A stretch of 64,000 nt of DNA from Casuarius casuarius (GCA_003342895.1 PTFA01000011.1:5263784-5327783), one strand, 5' to 3'. Counted from the first letter of the stretch, positions 23,569 through 36,015 are shown. Numbers and translations are program-made. Notes: generated by a model not told the origin, from the sequence alone.

Positions 23569-26032
23569 AANGCGTACCTATATACAACCAATACTGGTAG
23601 CAGTTGAGGTTTACAGTAATGTAGTAAAGTAACTGCAGAACTATGCTGCACTTTCCCTGCTAGGTGTTTGAAGCTGTTATTTAAAACCGTCAGTCAAAAT
23701 CAGGGTCCCTTTCCTCTCCCACTTGCCTTCAAACCCCAGTTCCCTCAAAACTCCATTGAACTTTTTTGTCCCTCTCATCAAAACTGATGGGGAACTTTGT
23801 ATAAAGAAAAGTGTCACTGTTTTAATTACTGAATAAATAATTTAATGTGAATTTTGTTATATTTTTATGTAGCATTTTTGGTTTGGTCTATATTTCTCAA
23901 CAATTAGCTAATGCTTTCGTTTTATTCTTATGCAACTGAAGAACTCATAAATCTCTTTGTAAATTACTGCATCTTGAGTTTTTATTTTTTCATGAGGTTA
24001 ATTTTTGGAGCCAAGGATTTGTCTTCTGTTGAAAACATTGTAAAACAAGTGTTTTAGGATCTCCACTAAAATTGGACAGAGTGAAAGTGTAGCATGAAAG
24101 GGATTTCAAACAGAGTTCTCTTATGAAGGCAATAACATTCTGTTTCAGAGACTATCAACTGGTTCTGCAAGGCCTTTTAATTGTTTTTTTTTTTAATATC
24201 TTCTTAATTTGTCTTAATACCAGAGGGTATTTTACAATCAGTCCTAGTAGAATCACTGCATGACACTTCTTACTGTAAGACCTTTTCTTAGTTTTATCAT
24301 TTTCTTGCAATGTTGACAGTATACAGTCATCAGGTAGAAATTTTTCATGCAAGATAAGTATCTCAAATTGAAAATTTCTGGCAAAAAGTTCAGTCATTCC
24401 TGCAAAGGAAGCAATTTTTCCTTTGCTAAATTTATTTTAGAACTTCANTTAAGAAATGTTTGCATGTCTATGTGCTGTATCGAGGGCTGAAGGTTTGGTG
24501 GTTTTGGTCACAGATATATCATTTGATGTTCCCATGGGGGGGGAAACATCCAAACTTTGGCCAAGCATTGAGTTTTTGAAAAGTTGCCACTTGCATGCAA
24601 TCAGCAGGGAGCTGTTAGAGTTTAGTTCAAAATTACGTGAAGATCCTGACCATATGGAATGTACTCTATTTAAGAGCATCGGGAGATGAGCAGAAATTTC
24701 CCCATACATCCTACTGGAGGCTGTGTTTCCAAGACTGGACAGCCAGCGAGACACTTTGTCTCTGCTTGTGATCAAAAATGTTCTTCTTTCCTATGCCTTG
24801 AGGAAGAGGTAGAGAGAGCTGCCAGCCAGAAATGTAAGGAGAGCAAGACCAGGAAAGCAGCTGGGTTCAGAAGCTTCCTGGAGGAGAATGGGGTTGGGAG
24901 CTACCAGGAAAGAAATGATCTTCATCAACGGGGAGGATGTAAATGGGATGGAGACTGCTGAAAAATAAGCAAATGCTGTGTAAAGATAGATTGGGTAATA
25001 CATGAAAGAAGTAGAGGTGGATATGGCAGACATCAAAAAATACCGGAATAGAGTGAGGACTTAGTCAGAAATTTGGTATAAATTAAGCATCAAGAAAAAC
25101 TTAAGATAAACATCACAGGAAATTTCTTCTTTTTAAGTGAACTCTGCTACACCGTGGTTTAGTCTATGAAAGATGTGGGAGCCCTGTTGCTTTAAGACTC
25201 TCACAAGTCTCCAGAGTGAAGCCAATGTATTTTAAGACATAACAATACATTAATCTAGGGGATGAACTAGCTGAACTGCCCTTTTTCCTACCTGTAACTT
25301 CTGCTCTCACCAGAGTAGAGCTCCAATTGCCTTGCCCCATGTCTTGGTTTCCAGGTGTTCCTGGGTTTCATTTTTGTGTGCTGTCATTGTATCAAAGGAG
25401 TATGGTAGGAGAACCAGATGTTCAAGAGGAATCATTACTTTGTAACTGATTTTATTCATGTCAGTCCATATACTCAGTTAATGTAAACTGGCATCACTCA
25501 ATCNGCTTTAGAGACCCTACATCCATCGAGAATCTCATCTGTCACNTCCAGATAAATCTAGTTTGGGGTTTTATCAGTTGGAAACTTGGTCCCAGTCTGG
25601 TGCCTGAGGGAGGTGCATCTCTCTGTGCCTAGAGCAAGCCAGATGACCTCAGCTGTGTGATCTGCATTTAGTTTGCCTGACAAGTGGAGAATGCCTAGGA
25701 AAATGTGAGGAGCAGGGCTGGCATGTACCATGCTGGTGGCAAGTGCAGTGGGGGGCCAGCTGGCTATGTCCCCACGCTGGGGCTGGTGGGGCCCTGCTGA
25801 CCAGAGGTACCATCAGCAGCATGCCTCAATCCTTCCCAGATACCTCAACTAAGGTCAGGCTGGTCATCTTTGCGAGACCTCAGGCTCCAAGGGGTTATGT
25901 TGCCTTTGTGACGTTACAAGCTGGGTGGAGACCGAGACATCTGGTGAGAATTCCTCACAGCTGAGCTGTGTGTTCTGCTGGGATGCCAATTAATTTAGCT
26001 GATTTCTTTTTTGGGGCTGTTGAGAGAAGCGC

Positions 26033-26046
26033 GGGGGGGGGGGGGG
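26033..26046. repeat. G14 homopolymer
   Basis: Fourteen G on the + strand in an AT-rich context. Its length may be an assembly approximation. Confidence 0.95.
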
Positions 26047-26223
26047 TTAGATCCCACAGCCTTCCAGTAATTGTCTCTCCCTTAGAACATCACTTTTACT
26101 TTCTTTTAAGACAACTGAGAAACAGTATTTTTAGGAAAAAAAGCCAGAAACTGCACCAACATCTTTGCCTTGATGATAACTGTACATCTGCAATGGTTTA
26201 TCACTATGGGAAAATGAGTAGGT

Positions 26224-26229
26224 AATAAA
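26224..26229 (+). promoter_or_regulatory. Candidate poly(A) signal AATAAA
   Basis: AATAAA is followed within about 10 bases by a GU-rich stretch (GTTTTGATGTTGGCTGTTG), a good context for cleavage about 8.2 kb after the VGLL3 stop. One of several candidates; use cannot be told from sequence. Confidence 0.25.
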
Positions 26230-27645
26230 GTTTTGATGTTGGCTGTTGCATGTACAGAGGTATCACAGGCTTTGAAAATCATTTGTTATGTGAATGCCCA
26301 TAGTAGCACCAAAGTTCAAAGGGAGGTGGTTTGTTTTTCATGCCCATTTAGTTATGAGTAACACCAGCTCTAATTTCCTCCTCCCACCAGCAAGCGGAGA
26401 GCCCAACATTGGAAGCCAAATATAGCAACAAAGATTTCTATATCTGGCCAAAATCTGTTCCCTTTTAAGAATAGCACTCTATTGTTTTCTGATAGAGATG
26501 GATAAAGAGAAAATTCAACTTTAAAGACCCCAATTTCTCAGTGGGAAATTCGCTAGCCTCTTCAATGCCCAGTTTTAAAAGGTATGAACTTATTTTTTGG
26601 TGTCTATGTAAAAGTCAATGGGGAGACTCCTATAGAGCCTCACCAGAAAAGAACTTTTGGGAGAGCAGTCTAGATGAATCTTTCCACATCTTAGTGTGGG
26701 GTTTTTTGCCTTGCTTCGTGCCTTCTGCATGACAGAGCCAACGCTGAGTGGAGACGCCAAGAGTTGCAAAACTACCCCTGCTTCCCCCTCCCCCCCCTTT
26801 TCTTTCTGTTTTTTTTTTTTTCCTGGAGTTTNTTTGCTAGTGCTGATGGTGGGTGCCCTGCTCCACCCAGCGAGTGAGCTGGGTGAGGCAGCGCAGCCCC
26901 CATGCTCCCTTTTCCCACTGTGAGAGCCAGCCCTACATGCTCACCTCTGGCCAACATTTCAGATTGGGTAGTGCCCAGCCAAGGAGTGACAAGGGATTGC
27001 AGGCTGCCCAGTTCCCTGCCTAGCCAGGTAGGATGGAGGAGGAAGGAGGTCTTACAAAGGTATAAAAGCAGAATTGTCCAAGACCTAATTCTTCCTTGGG
27101 TGCTCACCTGACCGCTTCTGAATTGGCACTAACACCGCTTGAAAGCGAGCATGTACATGAGTGTCACTGGACATTTTTTTAAGCTGCAACATATGCTGTT
27201 GGGAGAAGGCGTATTCTCTCTCCCCCTTTCTCATCTTGAGCAGTTTCTTTGACTTCTCTGCACCATCTGAGGAAGGTTATTCAGCCTTTCCTGTGACAGC
27301 TTTACTCCTGTTCCACGCCACCCCCACCACCCACCCATAGGCAATTGGCATGTGTGACATGCGAAGAAAAAAATCCCTTTCTCCAATGTATCAGCTGTCC
27401 TTGGCTTAGAAGACTTGCCTCATTCATTTTCAGACTGGTTGGCTGAAGGCCTTTGCTGTAAGGTGACAAGATTAGAGGGTTCTCCTTTGGAAATTCAGGT
27501 AGAGTGGAGTGGGGGGTTGTTGTTGACTTCAGCAGAAGGAGGCTTGGACCCCCGATCCGTTTCAAAACCAGTGCAAGGAAGTGTCATCCAGTGAATATAT
27601 TTGCACTGGATCTGTTCTGCCAGACATGTTACTGATGGAGTTCTA

Positions 27646-27651
27646 AATAAA
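27646..27651 (+). promoter_or_regulatory. Candidate poly(A) signal AATAAA
   Basis: AATAAA is followed by CACTGGGATGTTCGG and then by TTTTGTGTATGTAAATATGT, a U/GU-rich downstream element. Cleavage here would give a 3' UTR of about 9.6 kb, close to the length I recall for human VGLL3. Confidence 0.3.
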
Positions 27652-29309
27652 CACTGGGATGTTCGGAAATATTTTGTGTATGTAAATATGTAAAATATGC
27701 AAAACAAAGCTAACAGCTGCGGGGTGTACTCTCTGCTCACGTGAGTACTCACTGCTTTGTGTAATGTTTTTTCCACCTCTCTTTTTTTTAAAAAAAGCTT
27801 CTGTGTCTGTTCCAAGAGAATCACTTAGCCGTGATTCCCAGTGGGCAAAGAGGGAGGAGGCTGGATGGGCTTGTGCCATGNCCTAAAGACTGCCTGAACT
27901 TCGTGAAGAACCTTGTGCTTTTTAGTAAAACTTGCTTGCCACAGAGCACATAGATGCCCTGAAGGCAGCACACAGCAATCACTTTTCGTTAGAGGCAGGA
28001 TGGACTGTGGGTCTGATTGAACTTGGCCTTTCAAGAACAGTAATGCAAGACACAGCACATAGCACACAGCTTTCGTAGTCGTCCTCCAGTTCTTCCTAAC
28101 TAGCGAGGCAAAAGCATTAGTCACCGATGGATGAGTCTTAATATCCTGAACTGAGTTTGTTGCTTTGGAAAGGGTGATAGTTCTTCAGCCTGAAGTCTTC
28201 TATTTAGCCAGAGAGGGCCAAAGCCTATGTACGCATGTAACCCTACCGAAGACTTTGGGAGCACCAGAGTAAGAAGAAAAGAAAGTGACTCGGAACAAAC
28301 ACAGCACTGCTAGATTGATCACTTTTTCTTTTTTCTTTTTTAACCAATGTGTTTCCTTTTAGATCTCCTGTCAGAGAGGGTAGTTCATCTTCTATGCACA
28401 CTAAGTCTGCACTGCCTACTGAATGCATCAGTTCTGCAGGATATTTTGTGTAACCTAGCCACCTGTTGTTTTTTATGATTTTTTTCCACCCTTACTTTTG
28501 TTTTCCAATTCCACTGCTTTAAGGACAATCTTCCAATCTGCTGGCAATCTGGATATCCAGGCACATGGCAGACCAACCCTGCATAACGGTTAGAGCCTGC
28601 GCGCCCAGTGAGTTTGACCTGCGCGGAAGACACTGTGCTTGGATGCGCGAATGTCAGAAGGTGCAACACCAGTGCAAGCCCCATTTGTTTAGTGGTTCCA
28701 GTCACAGCAAATGTTTGTCATGAATAACAGCCCTGAGTAAAGGGCCATGTGGAAGAGGACCATCATTCATCAGGATCTTGGGAGATATTCTGGATCCCTC
28801 AGAAAAAAAAATACATTTACTCTGAAAATGAAAGCAGCTTAGTAAATCCTACTCTTGCTGTTTCTCATCCCTCTTGCTCCCAGTAAGTTTCACTGGCCTG
28901 GGGATGTGACCACAAAGAGCCTAAGCATGGTGCTGCTCACTCACAGTTCTTTCTGTCTTGCCCTCAGTGACACTGTGGTGTGAATAGGCGTGAGGGGATT
29001 TTCTTACCTCCAGAGCTCAGCTGCATGTCATGCAGCANGTGCAGCATTCCTCTTCAAACGTTTATATGTTGTATAGACTCTCCAAAGTCTTGATCATTGT
29101 ATATGGGGCTTGAGGGGATTTTGCTTCCTAGTACAAAACACAGTGAAAAGTGATTATTAAGTCTAACGATCTGTTTGCTTAGAATGGAGTTAATCTTTCT
29201 GGAAGTGGGTCTAACCATCTTGCAAATATTGTCTGTATGGAGTTCATTACCTGACTGGTACCTCCTTGGACTTTCCTAAGCAAAACGGCTATTCATTCAT
29301 GATCCTGCC

Positions 29310-29355
29310 ACAGTCAGTTGCCCTCATCAAAAACAGTCAGTTGCCCTCATCAAAA
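29310..29355. repeat. Perfect 23-bp tandem duplication ending in A-run
   Basis: The unit ACAGTCAGTTGCCCTCATCA plus AAA is present twice (29310-29332, 29333-29355); the second unit runs into an A15 tract (29352-29366). Confidence 0.95.
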
Positions 29356-30952
29356 AAAAAAAAAAAGTATGAAATCTAGTACAGTTAGGAACCTCCCATC
29401 CTTATCCATGTCTTAACACAAAAAAAGCAACACCATGGGGACAGAATACTCCAGCAACCTATGGGATCTTACAGTGCCTTTATAGTATATTGCCCTAGTT
29501 GAAAAAGTGACAGATTCCTTAATGCTTGTTTCATCAGCTCTTGTCCCAAATGACAGCTTCCACTTATTGCAGATATTCTACCACCAGTTTTCCCCTACAG
29601 CAACTGGAAACTGCTGCCAGCCTGGATGATGCAGTAAAGGCTTTGAGGCCCTTGCTAAAGGCCATGCCTTGAAACATTTGCCTATTTGTGGCTAATGTGT
29701 TGCTTGGTTAATTTTCTGTTGTTTTCTGTGACGGAGAAATAGTTGCTTTCTGTATGAAATTAGTAGTTGCAAAAAAGGCCAGAACACTACTCGGGCAGAG
29801 GGCCCCAGACGTGTATGAGCCAAACAGAGACAGAAGCAGAGACAGAAGCAACTCCAGGCCAGGATGCTGAACTTCTCTCTCCTTCCCATCACAACGTCTG
29901 AGGGTTGTCCTGAAGAGACAGGCACNACAGAAGAGATGGCATTTCTTTCTTCACTCCCAGATCATTAGGCAGAAAGCAGTTTCTTTCAGTAGCTTTGTGT
30001 TTATGATACTTTGCAGTGCGTTCTGGTCTCATCAAACATGGACAACAAAGTCCAAAACCAGCTGGCAAGTGATTTAGCTGCAAGAGCTGTGATTCTTCGT
30101 GAGCAAACTCATAAATCACAGTGTGCGCTTGCCAAGCAGCGTTTGCAGCATTAAGGGTTGGTAGCAAATAGGAAATTATGTCAATTTTGTTATTTGGATC
30201 TGAAATATAGAGAAGCTTAGAGGACCACTGAAACTAGTAATAAGAAGGGATCCTCAAGCTGCAAATCTGCCCCTTTGGAAGCTATTCCAGCCTAATATTT
30301 CAGGCTGTATTTTAGTGACTCTTAGCAAAGGTTCTCCTTAGTAAAGGAGAAAAAGTAGCTGTCATCCATGGCAGATATTTCTGACTATTTTTCATGTAGC
30401 TGCTTGCCGCTTCAAAGAAGTCTGAGGGGAAATAGAGAGTCCAGATCAACCAGTGTCAAAACCTCCAGTTTTCCCATGCACAATTTAATCCATCATTTCC
30501 AGGGCTCTTCTGCAAATCTCAGACTTGTTATTTCCTTTACATGAAATCAACAATCATTATAATTTCATCTCAGCTGGAATATTATCCCCTCCCCCCTTTT
30601 TTTTCTCCTTTTGATGGGTCAGATTTAAAGCATCTGCAGGCAGATGGAAGGGAAAAGTGGAATTATTGTTTTCACCAAAAAATTTTGCAGCTGTCAGGGT
30701 GTGTTTGACACAAGCCTGACGGCTAAAAACAAAGACAGGACACATTGTCCCGGCTGGATATCAGATGAGCATACAAACTCTTCATGGCCAGCTCTTACTT
30801 GGAGAACTTGGGGCTAAATGAGGTAAACAAGATCATTACTTAGCCATACTCAGGGGCTTTCCAGAGAGAATAATTCACTGAATTATGTTCTTTTTGCTGG
30901 TCCTTGGTGAAACTTTGTTGGTTTGGGGGTGGGGGAGTGCCTTTCTAAGTGA

Positions 30953-31002
30953 CAGTCACAATATATCACATAGACCACTGTTTTGTGACTGACATATCAC
31001 AT
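30953..31002. repeat. 9-bp inverted repeat with interleaved 9-bp direct repeats
   Basis: CAGTCACAA (30953-30961) and TTGTGACTG (30983-30991) are exact complements, and ATATCACAT occurs directly after each arm (30963-30971, 30994-31002). The arrangement is non-random but short. Confidence 0.85.
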
Positions 31003-31130
31003 GGCAGACGATGCAGCCATTGATTCCAGTACCTGTCATTACATATTGCTTTTATAATCCAGTTTAATTTATGACCGCATCATTAGTAACTGCCAGTTAC
31101 TGCCAGTGCAGCCAATGAAAAAGCATTTAA
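30985..31130. promoter_or_regulatory. Possible conserved noncoding element (homeodomain-like sites)
   Basis: The sequence is non-repetitive and contains CCATTGATTCC, TGTCATTACATATTGC, AGTTTAATTTATGACC and CATCATTAGTAACTGCC, a run of ATTA/TAAT and caudal-type TTTATGA cores. This texture is typical of vertebrate conserved noncoding elements. The evidence is composition only. Confidence 0.25.
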
Positions 31131-31617
31131 AGCAGAGCTTTCTTGGAGGGACACCAGAAGCTATGACTCAAACTCTCCCAGTGTGGACTAGATGATTACT
31201 TACCACTTTGAGTTTGAACACCAGTGGCTCATCGGTCACACTAGCACTACTTCCTTTCAAAGCAGGCTGTCTGGAGAAAAAAACGTATCCACCACTTGGA
31301 GCTTGTGCGTGCCGCCTCTGGTGTTTCTGTTGTCAGTGTTCATAAGAATAACTGTTACTTTTGCTTGCAGCAAGTGAGACATCTTCAGAAAACATAGATG
31401 TTTCCAAACTGGATTAAATCTCCAGTCTTCTTACCGATTTGTAGGTGTCTTTCATGCATAACTGTGATTGTTTACTGGCAATGTGGAGTTTAAAACTGCA
31501 AGGCATTCTTGGTATCATTTTTCTTTTCATTTTCTGGCAGACTTTTGCTGTGTTTTTGTGTTTTTTATTTTAACTACTTCAGTATTAACATCAACAACAT
31601 GAGGTAAAACATTGAAC

Positions 31618-31623
31618 AATAAA
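31618..31623 (+). promoter_or_regulatory. Candidate poly(A) signal AATAAA
   Basis: AATAAA lies in an AT-rich block and is followed by TTTTTGTCCTTCTC. It would imply a 13.6 kb 3' UTR, longer than expected, so it is less likely than 27646 to be the main end. Confidence 0.2.
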
Positions 31624-32228
31624 ATTTTTGTCCTTCTCATCATGAGTTTTGAGAGTTATAATCCCATTGGATCATTGGGAGGTGTATTTTTCTGTTTTAA
31701 AGTGACAACCATGTATCATTTCCATCTCTCAGGGCTGACATTGTCATGTTAGTGTTTATTCATATTGTGTTTTTTCCTGAAATAATTTGTCTGTATACAT
31801 CTGTAGACATAATGTGCTTGAGCTAAGCTACAGCTAGGGGAGTAAGACATTCAGGAACTGTGAGCTATTATGTATCGTTAAGTCATCTCAACTGTTGCAG
31901 TGCACAAATTTTGAGTTGCACTGTTGTTGGTATGCCGTTACTAAATGTGTTGTACAACAGCTCAGATTGAAAGCAATTTTGGAAACAGTTCATGATCTGG
32001 TTCATAAGATCCAGCTGCACACTGATTTTGGATCAAGGTAAGATGGGATTGTGCTGCTACAGTTGCAGTCATTTGGCTAGGCTGGGGAAAGCACTGGAGA
32101 TGTTCGCATTCTTTTTTCCCGTTCTGGGGGACCGGAATTTGAATTTCAACCAGAAAAACCTGGAAGTCTGAAAGTTACTGGGAATAGCATTGCAAGGAGT
32201 CCAGAAAAGGTAGATCACACAGACTAGA

Positions 32229-32262
32229 GGCCAAATCCTGGTCATTTTGCTCTCATTAATCC
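32229..32262. repeat. MITE-like palindromic repeat, one arm only
   Basis: GGCCAAATCCTGGTCATTTT followed by GCTCTCATTA resembles the outer arm of the family (GGCCAAATTCTGCTCTCA). No matching right arm is obvious, so this is a fragment or chance match. Confidence 0.3.
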
Positions 32263-33159
32263 AGCAAGTATACTTCTGTTAGAAAGAGTACTAAGATTTC
32301 GCTTTAAGTGCATCAGAACTGACTTTGTCCTGCCTAGTCATAAGGCACCTGTAGAAAGAACATATGAAGGACCGCAAAACCACAAAGGCAATATTTTCTG
32401 CAACCTTTATACTGAATATACAGTTCTTGGCATGTACTATTTACAGCCTTAGCAGGAGGATGTAACAGGCCATACTCCAAATTTTCCTGTATTTTGTATA
32501 GTTATTTACACCTGCACAAAGTGGGTGGGAAATGTTACCATTAAGAATTGATTATGCTCATTTGCACCCACTTAACACTGATGTAAAAGAGTTACAGAAG
32601 TGGCTGAAGGATGGAAAAACAGGCCCAGCAGCCTTGTGGCACTAGCTGCCAACTCCTTCCAGGCTCAGTAAGCTAATAACCAAACTCCTCAGCAAAAACA
32701 GTTCTATTACTGTGTGTCAAATCTTCCACACTTCCCACAGTGAGCAATATTAGAGTGAAGCAAAGGAGTCAGATCAAACCGACCTGTCTCTGCTCCCCAG
32801 CAGCTGTGCTTCTGTAGCAGTTCCGCTCTCTGCACTGCTACCTTTGAAGTGCTGAAAAAAGCAGATATTCACTTACACATTTATTCCTTCAGTGCCCGTT
32901 GCTATTTTTACAAATGGAAAAGAGAGGGGATACAAAATGCAGTCAAGGAGCTCAGGTTATCCGGGTCCCTCAGAGCCATCCAATTTCAGATCCAAATCTG
33001 TTTTATGGGAAGTAGTCTGTTAAACCTACAGAACACAAGTCCCTCACTCACTGAGATCTCCAAGCAGGTGGATCTATAGCAATCCCTGCCCCTCCCTGAG
33101 AGAAGGAGGATAACAGGCTCAAGTAACAAGAGAACCTAAAATAAAACTAAGAAAGAAAC

Positions 33160-33227
33160 GGTCGGGTAGTTTAGCTCAAAAGATGCTAACTCATAAAGCT
33201 GAGAATTAATCTGTGCTACAATTTAAG
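33160..33227 (+). repeat. Possible decayed tRNA-derived (SINE-like) relic
   Basis: GGGTAGTTTAGCTCAAAAG resembles a tRNA D-arm with a pol III A box (TAGTTTAGCTC fits TRGYNNARNN but lacks the final G). About 37 bases further on, GAATTAATCTG sits where a B box (GGTTCGANTCC) would be. GCTAACTCATAAAGC sits at the anticodon-arm position. The cloverleaf does not fold well and the B box is badly decayed, so this is at best an old tRNA-derived element and not a functional tRNA gene. Confidence 0.25.
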
Positions 33228-35069
33228 GAGAGAAAAACCTGAGGCCATCCAAAAGCAATTAGTGAAGAAAGCATTGCTGGATACAAATACAATCTGTAGC
33301 TGCCAGAAATAGCTCTTAACCTCTGCCCCTTGGGAAAAACACAGATACACATGGCTCCTTCAAACAACCAGCTCTAGAGGCTGGTTGCAACTCTGCTCCT
33401 GAGAAATATGCACCCCCACACTGCTACCCTAGCAGTAGTCTCTCGAAGTTCAGATGAGAACAAGGAAACGGTTTCAGATGATGGTTTTTGACGCTATCAG
33501 CTGACTTCTTTGGGCAGTTCCCCAAAATTTTAGCAAAACAGTTCCTCCACTTTATTCTTTCTGTTCTATTAAAAATACCAAGAAGTAACCCAAAAGTAGC
33601 GTCACCATTGATTCTAGCTGTTTTGTGCACATCTGGGTCCTATGACAGGTGTTGCACTTTTTCAGTAAGCTGCTGTATATGGTCTACCTTGGTAGCAGGA
33701 GTGATACAATGTCTCAGTGGAAACACAGGGTGGAAATTATGGTAAGAAGGATACTAGTTTCTTTCTGTTAAGGGACACTCTACTTCTAGGATTGTGATGA
33801 GCATTATACTTTGTGATAAGTGTATTCCCATCTGGTGATAAAGCATAGTCGTCTGATCACTTCATTAGTCAGGGCAATAGGGTAGAAACTCACACCTGAG
33901 CTGGGTACACTACTGACGAAGCTGAAGGAGAAGGTGAGTGGTTTTGCTGCATTTCATCTGCCCATTCCTGACAAGATGAAAAGTCAGGCAGGCTCTTCCA
34001 CCCTCCCCCCCTCTAATATAACCTTGTGTAATTCTCTAGGGACTGATCTAGAGCACAGCTAAATGAATGTTACTGATCTGAATGGATCCTAAACTTTTTG
34101 TGTTTCTGTTCCTAAAGTCAAGGAAATTTTTTGTTTTCTAGCTAAATAGATTGCAATTGTTCATTTAGAAAAAAATTACAAGAGGTGTCTGAGATTCCTG
34201 AGCAGGAGGAAGTCTAGAGGTATAGTGCGTTCCTGCTATCGGCATATTTCCTTTGTTTTGAGGTATGGCTATTACTTATGTATTTAGTTTCCTTACAGAG
34301 GAAACTGAGCAATCTTTTATATTTGGTTTCATTTATGCTTTTTCTCTGGGAAATTGTTAGAGAAGTTTGTATTTGAATTGATCTCTTTAATGGGTGCAGT
34401 ATTTTATTGTATTGGCGACCCAGTAGTAAGTATGTTTTTGAGAAGGGATCTGACAGCACAGTCTCCTGCTGTCTGAGTCCTTGAGAATAATTGCAGGCCA
34501 GCTGAAGCTAGGTGCTGTTTTTCTATCAACTTCAGTAAGGTTCCTTTTTTTTTTTTCTTTTTTATCTGCTTTCCTGTACTGTTTATATCTGTCTAATTGT
34601 GAGAAACCTGTGCATTCTGTCTACCAATTCATAAAAAGCACACATAATTTAAGACTTCTAAATTTGCTATGAGGAGAAGTATCTACTGTCTGTGGAAAGT
34701 GTGTATTAGTTGTTTGGTTGTGTACTTAGGCTATTAATAGAAAGCTCATGCAAGCAAAAGAAAATTTAAGTATATCAGTGGACCAGTGCAATTCATCATT
34801 AATTCTCACAGAGTAGTTGTACATTAAGGTTTTGGAGATGACCAAAAGCTCATTCTGTGTTAATTGCTGTGTGTAAATACAGTTCCTTATGTTAGAAAAA
34901 TTGCCTTTTTCATGTAACTGAAGCTGAGAGGAATGCAGAGAAAAGGGAGGTCCCTCTGCTGTCAGGAGACAGGTGAATACAGACAAACACTTTATTGTGG
35001 AATAATGTGTTATGGTGCCTCTGTTAAATAAATGTCTTGTTGCAAAAGGCTTTTATGTGAAAGATAGCA

Positions 35070-35470
35070 AAGGATAACATTAATTATGATGACAGGAGAT
35101 TTAAACCAAACAAGCAAATTGAAATCCTGAGAAAGAGTTATCCAAAACTTACCTCTGACAGTTTTTGCATAGATGGTTATGGTTATAACTAGTATGCAGG
35201 GCCTAGACAGCTTGACTGTTACCTGCAGGCAATTATTAATAACATTGTCTAATTGCAAGCTAATTAATTTCCTCTAAAGCAGATTATGCTTGAAACTTCT
35301 GTGATTTAAATGTGAAATGTCCTAATTAGTCTCAGTTAATATCAATTAAATAAAAGAATAATTAACATACAAAAGTTAAATCAGCTTTAATTGGAGATCC
35401 ATTACTGGTACCTCTGTAATTAATACTAGAAGCAATAGCATTTGCAATGACCCTGAATTCTTAACATGAA
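35070..35470. promoter_or_regulatory. Candidate enhancer: dense homeodomain-core cluster
   Basis: The block is unique AT-rich sequence with an unusual density of TAAT/ATTA cores, including full TAATTA sites in CATTAATTATG, GCTAATTAATTTC, CCTAATTAGTC and TGTAATTAATAC. Others are CAATTATTAATAAC, CTAATTGC, GAATAATTAAC and TTTAATTGG. Roughly fifteen cores fall between 35230 and 35440. It contains no simple repeat, so the density is not a microsatellite effect. Such clusters are typical of deeply conserved developmental enhancers. It lies about 17 kb past the VGLL3 stop, so VGLL3 is the nearest visible possible target. Function is inferred, not shown. Confidence 0.4.
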
Positions 35471-35969
35471 AAGTAGCTGTGTGAGCCACACTGAAAGCAA
35501 ATGGCTTTAGATAGTTGGACAGACTATATCTCTAGAGGTTTTACTTTAATTTTTTTTAAGAGGTATAGAAATTTAAATTCTAAACATACCCTTAGAGACA
35601 ATGCACAGGTTCTCATATTCATGAACTGCTTTGGAGACACCTGTGTATGTATTGAACATGTGTGGTACACTGTTACAGTGGACTGCTTTTCTCTCCTTAA
35701 TGGAGAAGTCAAAATTGAGCTTATTTTACCCACTTAGACAAACAAAGTCTCATTCACAGCAGGGTAAATTCCTCCAGCTGTTTATGGACTGGATATGAAC
35801 AGCTGATCTCATCTAAAGAAGTCAAGCTGGGAAACAAGGGGAGGAAAAAATAGCTCTTGTGCAGGAGGTGGAATGGGTAATGGTTAATTTACTATGAAAG
35901 TAGTCATGCAAGTAAGCTGTGGGCTTTATCTGTACCTGCTTTTACAATACTCTTTGGTTTTGGGGGGTT

Positions 35970-35970
<1 letters not shown>

Positions 35971-36012
<42 letters not shown>
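35971..36012. repeat. (GT)21 microsatellite
   Basis: Twenty-one perfect GT units, the longest dinucleotide repeat in the window and likely polymorphic. Confidence 0.97.

Positions 36013-36015
<3 letters not shown>

Larger units (their letters stand above)
18020..31640 (+). other. VGLL3: VGLL3 3' UTR and proximal downstream DNA (end not resolved)
   Basis: The 3' UTR starts at 18020. Mammalian VGLL3 mRNAs are, as I recall, about 10 kb because of a very long 3' UTR, so most of this segment may be transcribed. AATAAA hexamers occur at 20674, 21146, 22326, 23832, 26224, 27646 and 31618; those at 26224, 27646 and 31618 have U- or GU-rich downstream sequence. The segment contains a MITE-like copy (18937-19002), a T25 run (20187-20211), a perfect hairpin (20454-20479), a further MITE-like copy (23502-23568) and GC-richer patches near 19.4-19.7 and 26.85-27.0 kb. 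No second gene is evident. The right boundary is arbitrary, set just past the last strong candidate signal. Confidence 0.5.
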
